Position numbers and translations under genes: made by a program. From the NCBI GenBank assembly GCA_937969495.1, contig CALBVY010000064.1, positions 1-32,615 on the forward strand: DNA of 32,615 nucleotides, written 5' to 3'. This stretch comes from an uncultured Verrucomicrobiales bacterium. GTDB taxonomy: Bacteria > Verrucomicrobiota > Verrucomicrobiia > Verrucomicrobiales > Akkermansiaceae. This document shows positions 25,279 to 32,615 of the stretch, piece by piece (position 1 is the stretch's first letter; every line of letters begins with the position of its first letter). A model generated the notes under the pieces. The model did no database searches and had not been told where the DNA came from. It saw only the letters and a list, made by a program, of their open reading frames with translations.

Positions 25279-26655
25279 ATGCCCAAAGTTTTCATTAAGA
25301 CATACGGATGACAAATGAATGAACGCGATTCTGAGCAGGTTGCTCGGATGTTCGTGGAGGGAGGCTATACCGTAACGCCATCTGAATTTGATGCAGACGC
25401 CATACTGGTAAATACCTGCAGCGTACGCGATCAAGCGGAACAAAAAGCACTTGGTAAAATGGGTATCATGGGCAAACACCGGCAGAAGAAGCCGCACGTA
25501 GTCTACGGCTACATGGGCTGTATGGCACAGAGCCGTGGTAACGAACTCTTTGAAAATATCCCCCACCTCGATGTGGTGGTAGGCACCCAGAAGTATCATA
25601 AAGTTTTTCAATACGTGGATGAGATCCTCACCAAGCGGATGGAACGCCGGATGGATGATCCTGCACTCTCCCTCACTGGCGAAAGCGTCTGTGATATTGC
25701 AGAAGAAAAAGATAGCCAGAATACTATCCGCGATCATGTGGCTAAAGAAAACCAAACCACAGCTTTTGTTTCCATCATGCAGGGCTGCAATATGCGCTGC
25801 TCATTCTGTATTGTTCCAGATACACGAGGGCATGAGCGTGGCCGGCCTATTAACGATATTGTCGCAGAGTGCAGAGACTTGGTCGCAAAGGGGGTAAAGG
25901 AAGTCACCCTGCTAGGCCAGATTGTTAATCTCTACGGCCGCACAGAATTCCCTAAAGTCGATGGCAAGTCCCCCTTTGTGCAGCTGCTAGAGGCTGTGCA
26001 TGAAATTGAAGGACTAGAACGAATCCGTTTCATATCACCTCATCCTATCGGCTATCGAGCGGACCTTGTAGCTGCTTTCACTTACCTCCCGAAGCTGTGC
26101 AGCCATATTCATTTTCCCATGCAATCAGGATCTGATGCTATTTTGAAAAAAATGCGCCGCCCCTACAAGCACCAGAAATTCGTAGAAATCTGCCAAAACA
26201 TGAAAGCAGCGCGCCCAGATCTAGCTATCACCACAGACATCATTGTCGGCTTCCCTGGTGAGACGGAGGAGGACTTCCAAGCCACTGTGGATACCGTCAA
26301 AGAGTTAGAATTCGATAACGCCTTTATCTTCCGTTACTCCAAACGACGTAACACCCCAGCAGCCGAGATGGAGGGCCAACTGCCTGAGCGCGTCAAAGAA
26401 GAACGAAATCAAGCGCTTCTCAAGGTGGTCAATGAACTGGCTATTGCTAAAAACGAATCACTTGTTGGCACCCGGCAGCAGGTTCTCTGCACTGGCCCAT
26501 CAAAGACGAATAAAGAACGCCTCATGGGGCGAACAGGACAGAATAAAATTGTCATCTTTGATGGCGATGAAAAACGGATGACCGGGCAGATCTTTGATGT
26601 GATGATTGAAGAGGCTACAGGCTTCTCCCTTTACGGCACAGCCGTGCTGAAATAA
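25279..26655 (+). CDS. miaB: tRNA-2-methylthio-N6-dimethylallyladenosine synthase MiaB with in-frame TGA (probable selenocysteine) at codon 11
   Basis: Read from ATG 25279 with TGA 25309-25311 as an amino acid, the product is 458 residues, the family's normal length, and begins MPKVFIKTYG-[TGA]-QMNERDSEQVA. The N-terminal domain should hold three cysteines for the auxiliary [4Fe-4S] cluster; here they are codon 11 (TGA), Cys47 (NTCSVR) and Cys81 (GYMGCM). The radical-SAM cluster Cys170-x3-Cys174-x2-Cys177 and the C-terminal TRAM region are intact. MiaB adds methylthio to i6A37 of tRNAs. If TGA were a stop, restart at ATG 25315 would lose strand beta1 and the first ligand. A SECIS-like hairpin follows. 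A point nonsense mutation (TGC to TGA) or a read error is the alternative. sufCBD, needed for Fe-S clusters, lies downstream. Confidence 0.85.
25319..25355 (+). promoter_or_regulatory. SECIS-like hairpin downstream of the miaB TGA
   Basis: The upper stem pairs 25330-25337 with 25341-25348 (8 bp, one G-U) around the loop GGT at 25338-25340. The lower stem pairs 25319-25324 with 25350-25355 (6 bp, one G-U), with a 5-by-1 internal loop between. Twenty-six bases separate the TGA from the loop. Bacterial SECIS elements have a G in the first two loop positions and sit about 16-37 bases after UGA. The E. coli fdhF element has the same GCAGGU...UGC apex. Folding was done by eye. Confidence 0.65.
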
Positions 26656-26695
26656 TCCTTTTCACCCAAGTATTTCTCCATAACATCCGCCCCAC

Positions 26696-27286
26696 ATGCA
26701 TCCTTACGAAAAAATCCCTCTTAATGCCGCTGGCTACGTTCTAGCTGCGTGGCTCATCGGCCTCCATGTTTGGATGCTCATGAAGCCCGAAGAGAGTAAA
26801 AATTTCTTCCGTAAACTACCGCGGAACCGCTCGCTAGGGCCATGGTTTCTCGGTGCTGGTATGCTGTGGTTCTGGCTACTGATCGCACCAGATAAGTTGG
26901 GCGTTCTCAGTAGCCTGCAGATGGATCTCGGCGAGTTTAATAATGCCAAAAACATCCTACGCATCTTAGTGCCCATCGCTGCCTATGGAATCATCGTACA
27001 CGTCAAAGAATTCCTATCAGTACGCGGCCTAGGACTCCTTGCTCTCATGGCAGCTGCTCCTTTACTTTACTCCGCCTACCTTGAGCCACCAATCAGCAGA
27101 CTGCTAATTTCTATTTTTACCTACGCCATGATTTTTGCAGGCCTCTTCTGGGTGTCTATGCCTTACACGATGAGAGATGGCATCACTTGGGCAATTAAGA
27201 CAAATAGCCGCTACCGCGCTCTTACTTTAGCAGGGCTTGGCTATGGTATTGCCATACTGGTCTGCAGCATCCTCTTTTGGAACTAG
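26696..27286 (+). CDS. Six-helix membrane protein of unknown function
   Basis: This 196-residue protein has about six hydrophobic segments (near residues 10-29, 48-64, 87-104, 110-128, 135-155 and 173-194) and short polar loops. I do not recognise a family. It starts 40 bp after miaB on the same strand and ends 123 bp before the Fur-family gene. Its leader is C/A-rich without a Shine-Dalgarno motif. Codon use matches its housekeeping neighbours, so it looks like a native gene. An inner-membrane location is expected; no catalytic residues stand out. Confidence 0.75.
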   Translation: MHPYEKIPLNAAGYVLAAWLIGLHVWMLMKPEESKNFFRKLPRNRSLGPWFLGAGMLWFWLLIAPDKLGVLSSLQMDLGEFNNAKNILRILVPIAAYGIIVHVKEFLSVRGLGLLALMAAAPLLYSAYLEPPISRLLISIFTYAMIFAGLFWVSMPYTMRDGITWAIKTNSRYRALTLAGLGYGIAILVCSILFWN

Positions 27287-27309
27287 CCTCTGAAAAACCC
27301 ATTAAATAG

Positions 27310-27328
27310 AATTAGAATTATTCTAATT
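27310..27328. promoter_or_regulatory. Fur/PerR-type operator, 9-1-9 inverted repeat
   Basis: AATTAGAAT-T-ATTCTAATT is a perfect inverted repeat around one central base. Its core TTAGAATTATTCTAA closely resembles the PerR box (TTATAATNATTATAA) of Firmicutes. It lies 82 bp upstream of the Fur-family start codon, implying autoregulation and possibly control of the suf genes that follow. Confidence 0.7.
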
Positions 27329-27409
27329 AATTACTTGTCAGAGAGAGAATCCGTTCTAGCTTCTCCACGCCTTACTCTTAAGTGACTCATTTAAGAATAA
27401 TCATCTCCC

Positions 27410-27841
27410 ATGAAAAACGAAGTAACAGCACAGGAAATTGCTAATCACCCTAAGGTCAAAGGCCTGCGGATGACTCGGCAGCGCACTGAAGTCTACCGCG
27501 TGCTGATGGGACACCGTGATCACCCAACAGCCGGTGAGGTATTTGAGCGTGCAAAGCAAAACATGCCCAGCATCTCTCTCGCCACTGTCTATAACTGCCT
27601 CGAGGCACTGGTGCAGCACGGCGCTGTCCGCCAGGTTAACTTTGAGCGGGAGTCATCACGCTACTGCCCGAACCTTTCCGAGCATGGTCACTTTCACGAT
27701 GAAACATCCGGAAAAATCATCGATATACCTTTAAAAAAAGGTGCCGCACTCTCTGATCTTCTCGAACTTCCCAAGGGCGCACAAATAGACAACTTAGAGA
27801 TTACTCTTCGCGGCAGAGTGCTCCAATCAAAAGCACTCTAA
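27410..27841 (+). CDS. Fur/PerR family transcriptional regulator lacking CxxC zinc sites
   Basis: This 143-residue protein has an N-terminal winged helix (MTRQRTEVYRVL, HPTAGEVFERAK, SLATVYNCLEALVQHG, residues 21-71) and a short dimerisation domain with EHGHFHDETSGKIIDIP (91-107). Likely metal ligands are His38, His92, His94 and Asp105. By eye, Cys86 stands where PerR has Asp85. The C-terminal CxxC pairs that bind structural zinc in Fur and PerR are missing. It lies directly upstream of sufCBD on the same strand, with a PerR-like box in front. It probably responds to iron or peroxide; which one cannot be decided here. Confidence 0.85.
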   Translation: MKNEVTAQEIANHPKVKGLRMTRQRTEVYRVLMGHRDHPTAGEVFERAKQNMPSISLATVYNCLEALVQHGAVRQVNFERESSRYCPNLSEHGHFHDETSGKIIDIPLKKGAALSDLLELPKGAQIDNLEITLRGRVLQSKAL

Positions 27842-27894
27842 ATTAAATCTTTCTCCCGAATCACCATTTCTTAATACCAACTACCCATAAAAAC

Positions 27895-28650
27895 ATGAGC
27901 CTCGTCATCAAAGACCTGCATGCAAGCATCGAAGAAACGCCTATCCTGAAAGGTTTAAATCTGGAAATCCCAAAAGGTGAAATTCACGCCATCATGGGCC
28001 CTAACGGCTCTGGAAAATCAACTCTCTCCAAGGTCATCTCTGGCCATGACGACTACGAGGTGACTTCTGGCTCCGTCACTCTCGATGGAGAAGAAATTCT
28101 AGAAAAAGACGTCGATGAACGAAGCCGTGACGGTATTTTCCTCGCCTTTCAATACCCAGCAGAAGTCCCCGGTGTATCAAACGCCAACTTCATCCGTGCC
28201 GCCCTACAAGCACGCCTACCCAAAGGTGAAGAGCTAGATGCCGTAGCATACTATAAAAATCTTTACTCAAAAATGGACGTCTTGGAAATGGACAGAAAGT
28301 TTACCGCTCGCGCCGTCAACGAGGGCTTCTCTGGTGGAGAGAAAAAGCGTAATGAGATCCTGCAAATGATGATGCTTGATCCCAAATACTGTATTCTCGA
28401 TGAGACAGACTCTGGTCTTGATATCGATGCCCTGAAAATCGTCGCTAAAGGCGTCAATGCCATGCGTTCCCCTGAGCGCGGCTTCCTCATTATCACCCAC
28501 TACCAAAGACTGCTTGATTACATTGAGCCTGATCACGTGCACGTCATGAGTGATGGGCAGATTGTAAAATCTGGAGACAAGAGCCTCGCTCTAGAACTCG
28601 AAGAACACGGCTACGATTTCCTAAAAGAAGGTGAACTCACCAACGCTTAA
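27895..28650 (+). CDS. sufC: Fe-S cluster assembly ATPase SufC
   Basis: This 251-residue ABC-type ATPase has Walker [10 protein letters not shown] (residues 35-43), the SufC-specific signature [20 protein letters not shown], Walker [18 protein letters not shown] and the switch His in [13 protein letters not shown]. It powers the cytosolic SufBCD scaffold and has no membrane partner. It is 53 bp after the Fur-family gene and 24 bp before sufB. The gene order C-B-D differs from the E. coli ABCDSE order. No Shine-Dalgarno motif is seen. Confidence 0.97.
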   Translation: MSLVIKDLHASIEETPILKGLNLEIPKGEIHAIMGPNGSGKSTLSKVISGHDDYEVTSGSVTLDGEEILEKDVDERSRDGIFLAFQYPAEVPGVSNANFIRAALQARLPKGEELDAVAYYKNLYSKMDVLEMDRKFTARAVNEGFSGGEKKRNEILQMMMLDPKYCILDETDSGLDIDALKIVAKGVNAMRSPERGFLIITHYQRLLDYIEPDHVHVMSDGQIVKSGDKSLALELEEHGYDFLKEGELTNA

Positions 28651-28674
28651 TTAACCTATTTACCCACTGCTAAA

Positions 28675-30108
28675 ATGAGTCCTGATACCGCCACCGTTGA
28701 TCGAGAAACTCAAACTGCAATCGATATTGATCGCACTAAGGGTGATTTTAGTTTTCCAGAAAATCACAAGTATGATGCTGGTGTTGGCCTGACTAAAAAT
28801 ACCGTTGATTATATCAGCGATGTAAAAAATGACCCAGACTGGGTGCGTGCTTTTCGTCATAAAGGACTGGAAACATTTTTTGATAAGCCCATGCCCACAC
28901 ACTGGGCTACAGAAGATCTGGAAAATATCGATTTCGACAAAATCCGCTACTACCTCTCTGATGGTCAAAAACCAAAACGCAGCTGGGATGATGTTCCACC
29001 AGAAGTTTTAGAAACCTTTGAGCGCCTTGGCGTGCCTGAGCAAGAGCGTGCATTTCTTGCTGGTGTGGAAGCTCAATATGACTCTGAAGCAGCCTACTCT
29101 AACGTTAAAGAAGAGCTGGAGAAAGATGGCGTCATCTTTGTCAACTCCACAGAAGGCCTTAAGGAACATGAGGAAATTTTCCGCCCATGGTTCGGCAAGG
29201 TGATCCCTACAGGCGACAACAAATTTTCCGCCCTCAATAGCGCTGTTTTCTCTGGAGGTTCATTCATTTACATCCCCAAGGGGCTGAAAGTAAAACATCC
29301 ACTCCAGGCATATTTCCGCATTAATTCTGAGAACTTTGGCCAGTTTGAAAGGACCCTTATCATCGCTGACGAAGGTGCCGAGGTAATGTATATGGAGGGC
29401 TGCACGGCTCCCAAATTTGAAACCGCTACCCTGCACTCCGCTGTTGTTGAACTAGTGGCCATGAAAGGTGCTAAAATACAGTACGTCACCGTTCAGAACT
29501 GGAGCTCCAATGTCTTTAACCTCGTTACCAAACGTGGCTTAGCACATGAAGACGCTGAAGTGCGCTGGATCGATTGTAACATCGGCTCCCGCCTCACCAT
29601 GAAGTATCCTGGTGTGGTCATGAAAGGTGAGCGCGCTCGTGGTGAGGTAATCTCCATCGCTCTTGCAAACAGCGGACAACATCAAGACACCGGAGCTAAG
29701 ATGATCCATGCCGCGAATAACACCACTTCCAATGTAGTTTCCAAATCTATCTCTGTTGGAGAAGGCCGTGCAACATACCGTGGCCAAGTTCACATTCCTA
29801 AACGACTCAAAGGCTGCAAGAACAACACAGAGTGTGATGCTCTGATGATCAATGCTAATAGCAAAACAGATACTTATCCAGCCATCACAGTCCGAGGAAA
29901 CCAACACGTCACTCAGCACGAGGCCAGTGTCTCGCAAGTGAGTGAGGAAATGCTCTTCTATATGCAGCAGCGTGGTATTTCCGAGGCAGCAGCTATGTCT
30001 CTAGCAGTAAACGGATTTATCAACGATCTTGTTAGTGAATTTCCCATGGAATACAGCGTGGAGCTTAAACGTCTCATCGAACTTGAGATGGAGGGCAGCG
30101 TTGGCTAA
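28675..30108 (+). CDS. sufB: Fe-S cluster assembly scaffold SufB
   Basis: This 477-residue protein has the complete SufB beta-helix core. Cys387 in NNTECDALM and His415-Glu416 in VTQHEASVS correspond to E. coli Cys405, His433 and Glu434, offset evenly by 18. These residues take part in building the nascent cluster at the SufB-SufD interface. The N-terminal [18 protein letters not shown] stretch is typical of the family. It acts in the cytoplasm with SufC and SufD, encoded on either side. Clusters made here would serve MiaB and other enzymes. Confidence 0.97.
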   Translation: MSPDTATVDRETQTAIDIDRTKGDFSFPENHKYDAGVGLTKNTVDYISDVKNDPDWVRAFRHKGLETFFDKPMPTHWATEDLENIDFDKIRYYLSDGQKPKRSWDDVPPEVLETFERLGVPEQERAFLAGVEAQYDSEAAYSNVKEELEKDGVIFVNSTEGLKEHEEIFRPWFGKVIPTGDNKFSALNSAVFSGGSFIYIPKGLKVKHPLQAYFRINSENFGQFERTLIIADEGAEVMYMEGCTAPKFETATLHSAVVELVAMKGAKIQYVTVQNWSSNVFNLVTKRGLAHEDAEVRWIDCNIGSRLTMKYPGVVMKGERARGEVISIALANSGQHQDTGAKMIHAANNTTSNVVSKSISVGEGRATYRGQVHIPKRLKGCKNNTECDALMINANSKTDTYPAITVRGNQHVTQHEASVSQVSEEMLFYMQQRGISEAAAMSLAVNGFINDLVSEFPMEYSVELKRLIELEMEGSVG

Positions 30109-30148
30109 TGGACACCCAACCTAACACATTTACCCAAACATTTTTCCT

Positions 30149-31366
30149 ATGAGCACGATAATGGCGCAATCAAGCATCCTCGAGTCCACACCCGAGACAC
30201 CCACGCAATTCCCCACTTGGTTTTCCGAGCAACAGCAGCAGGCTTGGGCAGACTTCCAATCCCTTCCCATGCCGTCACGCGGGGATGAAGTGTGGCGTTT
30301 TGGAAACCTTAAGCAGCTAGATTTTTCTGAATTTACTGAAAAGGAAACAAGTGATATTCATTTTCAAATCCCCTCTCTACCGGATGGCGTCATCTGTCTT
30401 CCGTTAGAAGATGCGCTCCAGTCTCACAGTGATCTAGTGCAAGAACACTTCATGAAGAGCGAGACTCGCCTCGGATCGGCAAAATTTACCGCGCTCCACA
30501 AGGCAAAGGTCAAGAGTGGTCTTTTTGTCTACGTGCCAGATGGTGTTAAAGTAGCTGATCCTATCGAAGTCAGCCACGTATTATCTGGTGCGCATCAGAC
30601 AATATTTCCTCATACACTCATCGTTACAGGGAAAAATGCAGAGGTTAGTGTAATTGATCGTTTTTCCTCAGCAAATGAAGATGACGCAGGTCTATGCATC
30701 GCGGTAAACGATCTCATTGCTGGTGATGGCTCTAAGTTAACGTATTGCACGATCCAAGAGCTAAATACCTCCAGCCGTATGATTCAGGTCAATGTCACAA
30801 ACGTGGGCCGCGACGCACATGCCACTGCCTTTATTACCAATACCGGCGCTCAGTGGGCACGTAATGAATCCGTCAGTATGATGACAGGTGAAGGTGCACA
30901 CTCCGATATGCTTTCATGTTCTATTCCATCTGGCACTCAGCAGTATGACCAGCGCACCTACCAACACCATGCTTCACCACATACCAATAGTGATCTGCTC
31001 TATAAAAACACTCTCTACGATACCAGTAAGACCGTGTTTTCAGGCCTCATTCTCGTGGATGAAGGCGCGCACTACACAGATGCCTATCAGACCTGCCGCA
31101 ATCTTCTTATGGAGGACACCACTGAGGCAAACTCCATGCCAGGACTTGAAATTAACGCCGATCAGGTAAAATGCTCTCATGGCAGCACCTCTGCAAGCAT
31201 CAGTGACGAAGAGATTTACTATCTTTGTGCCCGTGGTATCCCACCACAGCAGGCACGCCGGCTGATTGCTAATGGGTTTTCCACCGAGGTCGTTGAGCGC
31301 CTGCGTAATGAAAAACTTGAAGAAATCGTCTTACAGGCCATCGAGCGCAAGTTTGCTCTAGTCTAA
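30149..31366 (+). CDS. sufD: Fe-S cluster assembly protein SufD
   Basis: This 405-residue SufB paralogue has the helical N-terminal part (PSRGDEVWRFGNLKQLDF, residues 42-59) followed by the beta-helix. VKCSHGSTSAS (340-350) holds Cys342 and His344, matching E. coli Cys358 and His360, and the C-terminus has YYLCARGIPPQQARRLIANGF. It completes the SufBCD complex. A second ATG lies at codon 5. No cysteine desulfurase (sufS) or carrier (sufU/sufA) follows; the next gene, lolA-like, is convergent only 7 bp away. Confidence 0.95.
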   Translation: MSTIMAQSSILESTPETPTQFPTWFSEQQQQAWADFQSLPMPSRGDEVWRFGNLKQLDFSEFTEKETSDIHFQIPSLPDGVICLPLEDALQSHSDLVQEHFMKSETRLGSAKFTALHKAKVKSGLFVYVPDGVKVADPIEVSHVLSGAHQTIFPHTLIVTGKNAEVSVIDRFSSANEDDAGLCIAVNDLIAGDGSKLTYCTIQELNTSSRMIQVNVTNVGRDAHATAFITNTGAQWARNESVSMMTGEGAHSDMLSCSIPSGTQQYDQRTYQHHASPHTNSDLLYKNTLYDTSKTVFSGLILVDEGAHYTDAYQTCRNLLMEDTTEANSMPGLEINADQVKCSHGSTSASISDEEIYYLCARGIPPQQARRLIANGFSTEVVERLRNEKLEEIVLQAIERKFALV

Positions 31367-31373
31367 ACACGCT

Positions 31374-32036
31374 TTACTCCCAAGTATAATACTCGCGATT
31401 AACCGAGAAAATATCCTTAGGAAGACTTGCATTTAACTTTGGTCTAGCAAATTCAGTAATAATCACTGAGCCATCTTTTTGCGTCCACTCGATACGCTCA
31501 ATATAGGATGTCTCGAGATTGATCTGGAGTACCATCTGCACAATCACACGCTTCAGCTTCCCAGACTTAGGAACTAACGCTACCGCATATTGTGTGCCTT
31601 TCTGAGTAACTCCAGTAACCTCAAAAGTTTTCATCATACTATCAAAGCGAGCACCTTCACCTATACCAAGCATCAACAGCAACGGCTTTACTTTTCGATT
31701 ACTAGAGCTATAGGCCTTGGCGGTTTTTTTCTTTTCATCTAGGAGGTAGACTTCCTTCCCGTCATACACCGCACTCTGCATCTTAGGATCACCCAGCTGC
31801 CAGCGAAATGCCCGCTTCGGCTGAAGCCAGAGATAGCCAGTATTCACCACAGGTTCCTTGAGAGTTGGCAGCTTCTTTGTCTGCTTTATTTTCACTTGAA
31901 CCGATTGATAAGTCACCTGTTTGGCAAAGGATTTTTTCAACGGCTCCAGATCAAACTCCTCCGCAGCTGAAGCAAAACAGGAGGTAACCAAAATAACAAG
32001 AAAACCGAAACGAGACTTAAGTGCAAAAGCAGACAT
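31374..32036 (-). CDS. LolA-like outer-membrane lipoprotein carrier
   Basis: This 220-residue protein begins with a signal peptide (charged start, hydrophobic FGFLVILVTSCFASAA, cleavage near residue 25). The mature part has the LolA pattern: a long-strand region with QTKKLPTLKEPVVNTGYLWLQPKRAFRW, YDGKEVYLLDEKKKTA, and a C-terminal KDGSVIITEFARPKLNASLPKDIF. LolA carries lipoproteins across the periplasm to the outer membrane, so the cell is likely diderm. It is convergent with sufD. Homologues vary widely, so a wider LolA-fold protein is possible. Confidence 0.8.
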   Translation of the reverse strand: MSAFALKSRFGFLVILVTSCFASAAEEFDLEPLKKSFAKQVTYQSVQVKIKQTKKLPTLKEPVVNTGYLWLQPKRAFRWQLGDPKMQSAVYDGKEVYLLDEKKKTAKAYSSSNRKVKPLLLMLGIGEGARFDSMMKTFEVTGVTQKGTQYAVALVPKSGKLKRVIVQMVLQINLETSYIERIEWTQKDGSVIITEFARPKLNASLPKDIFSVNREYYTWE

Positions 32037-32042
32037 AGGCTT

Positions 32043-32070
32043 ATTCTAGCCCAGCCTTTGAATGAATCAA
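32043..32070 (-). promoter_or_regulatory. Promoter of the lolA-like gene, leaderless spacing
   Basis: On the minus strand TTGATT (32065-32070) and TAGAAT (32043-32048) are separated by 16 bp. Only six bases lie between the -10 and the ATG, so transcription would start at the start codon. Both hexamers are good matches to the vegetative consensus. Confidence 0.5.
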
Positions 32071-32368
32071 GCCACCATCACGGTTGGTAAAAGCAGGGTG
32101 ATCCAGTTCGAGAGGGTGTTGCATCTTGGTTTCAAAATAATCTTTGCCTTATCATAGAACCGCTTATCAGCCTTACAGGCTTAAAAAACCTGAAAAAGAC
32201 AACACCTATTTCATTAGATCAGCCCTTTCTATCCACTCGCGTGATACAACGTGTCCATGAGTCTGCGAGATATTTTAAGGGAGAAATTCAATTTTTATCG
32301 CGTGATAGAATCACCGCATATCGAAGATCAAAGCGATACTGCAAGAAATCTTCCGCCTCCACGACTCC
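32071..32368. other. Gap between the lolA promoter and the REP-associated transposase
   Basis: I see no convincing gene in these 298 bp. A small imperfect hairpin, GCGTGAT-AGA-ATCAC-c-GC, lies at 32300-32317, and the string TCGCGTGATA occurs twice about 60 bp apart. These could be REP-like sites of the neighbouring transposase gene but are weak. Confidence 0.3.
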
Positions 32369-32615
32369 TTATTCCAAAACCTCTTTCCGTAGCTCCCGCA
32401 TCGAGTAGAGCCTACTTTTCTTGTTCTCCCAGCCCACTCCTCTGAGACTCCTCGCTCCGTCCTTGCGTTTTGCCCCAAATCGCTCACGCGCTCCTTGAAA
32501 CACCTTTTCCACAAACTCCTTACTCCCAAAGGTCATCCCATCACTGAAATAACGCACACGACAGCGTATCATTTCTCCCATTGTTAGCTTCCCGCCACGG
32601 CTTAATACCTTTTCC
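32369..32615 (-). CDS. REP-associated tyrosine transposase, C-terminal part (cut by window edge)
   Basis: The frame is open to the window edge, so ATG 32581 is probably internal. The visible 81 residues include VLSRGGKLTMGEMIRCRVRYF, SDGMTFGSKEFVEKVF and ARERFGAKRKDGARSLRG. This is the C-terminal extension typical of Y1-type REP-associated transposases in Verrucomicrobia and Planctomycetes. The catalytic HUH domain would lie outside the window. Such proteins are usually single-copy domesticated genes linked to REP hairpins rather than full insertion sequences. Recognition is from memory of the motif. Confidence 0.7.
   Translation of the reverse strand, partial: EKVLSRGGKLTMGEMIRCRVRYFSDGMTFGSKEFVEKVFQGARERFGAKRKDGARSLRGVGWENKKSRLYSMRELRKEVLE

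Noticed and set aside
25315-25317. ATG just after the TGA as the true miaB start
   Set aside because: Starting here would remove MPKVFIKTYG and the first cluster ligand, which are clearly encoded in frame just upstream. It is kept only as the fallback if TGA is a real stop.
25228-25755. A 175-residue minus-strand frame covering the start of miaB
   Set aside because: The protein has no recognisable family, and the plus strand carries the conserved MiaB motifs through the same bases. It is an antisense shadow.
32251-32445. A 64-residue plus-strand frame near the right end
   Set aside because: Its second half is antisense to the REP-associated transposase, the composition is Pro/Ser-rich, and no family is recognisable.
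1-32615. CRISPR arrays, tRNA or rRNA genes, selenocysteine machinery
   Set aside because: I looked for regular spaced repeats, the tRNA T-loop motif, and selA, selB, selC or selD genes, and saw none in this window.

Overview
The window looks like chromosome from a Verrucomicrobiota-type bacterium. This rests on the ParC-like topoisomerase of the Bacteroidetes/Verrucomicrobia style, a sufC-sufB-sufD order behind a cysteine-poor Fur-family regulator, a REP-associated transposase C-terminus of a type common there, and an almost complete lack of Shine-Dalgarno motifs. The phylum is an inference; no rRNA or tRNA is present.

Layout. The left two thirds (383-22350) is on the minus strand. Read in the direction of transcription it runs: cysC-cysD-cysN (PAPS synthesis), a terminator, an IS200-type insertion, then a long exopolysaccharide/O-antigen operon. 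That operon has nucleotide-sugar genes first (DegT aminotransferase, UDP-glucose dehydrogenase, dTDP-glucose 4,6-dehydratase, UDP-glucuronate decarboxylase, GDP-mannose 4,6-dehydratase, GDP-fucose synthase, a GDP-mannose 3,5-epimerase homologue, two WecG/TagA transferases). An AT-rich assembly and decoration module follows (GT4, sulfotransferase, GT61, Wzx flippase, Wzy polymerase, second sulfotransferase, FkbM methyltransferase, acyltransferase). A cut IS30-family transposase lies at the left edge. The genes fit synthesis of a sulfated, methylated and acylated polysaccharide containing fucose- and uronate/xylose-type sugars, with cysDNC supplying the sulfate donor.

The right third is on the plus strand and is housekeeping: a ParC/GyrA-type topoisomerase subunit, a 56-residue unknown protein, MiaB, a six-helix membrane protein, a Fur/PerR-family regulator with a 19-bp inverted repeat upstream, and sufC-sufB-sufD. 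A convergent lolA-like gene and the C-terminal part of a REP-associated tyrosine transposase (both minus strand) close the window.

The most striking observation is miaB. The gene is open in one frame from ATG 25279 to 26655 except for a single in-frame TGA at 25309-25311. That codon sits exactly where the first cluster-binding cysteine of the methylthiotransferase domain belongs (YG-[TGA]-QMN). A two-part hairpin with a GGU apical loop follows at the distance expected of a bacterial SECIS element. This suggests a selenocysteine-containing MiaB in which Sec would ligate the auxiliary [4Fe-4S] cluster. TGA is an ordinary stop elsewhere in the window. A nonsense mutation or a sequencing error remains possible.
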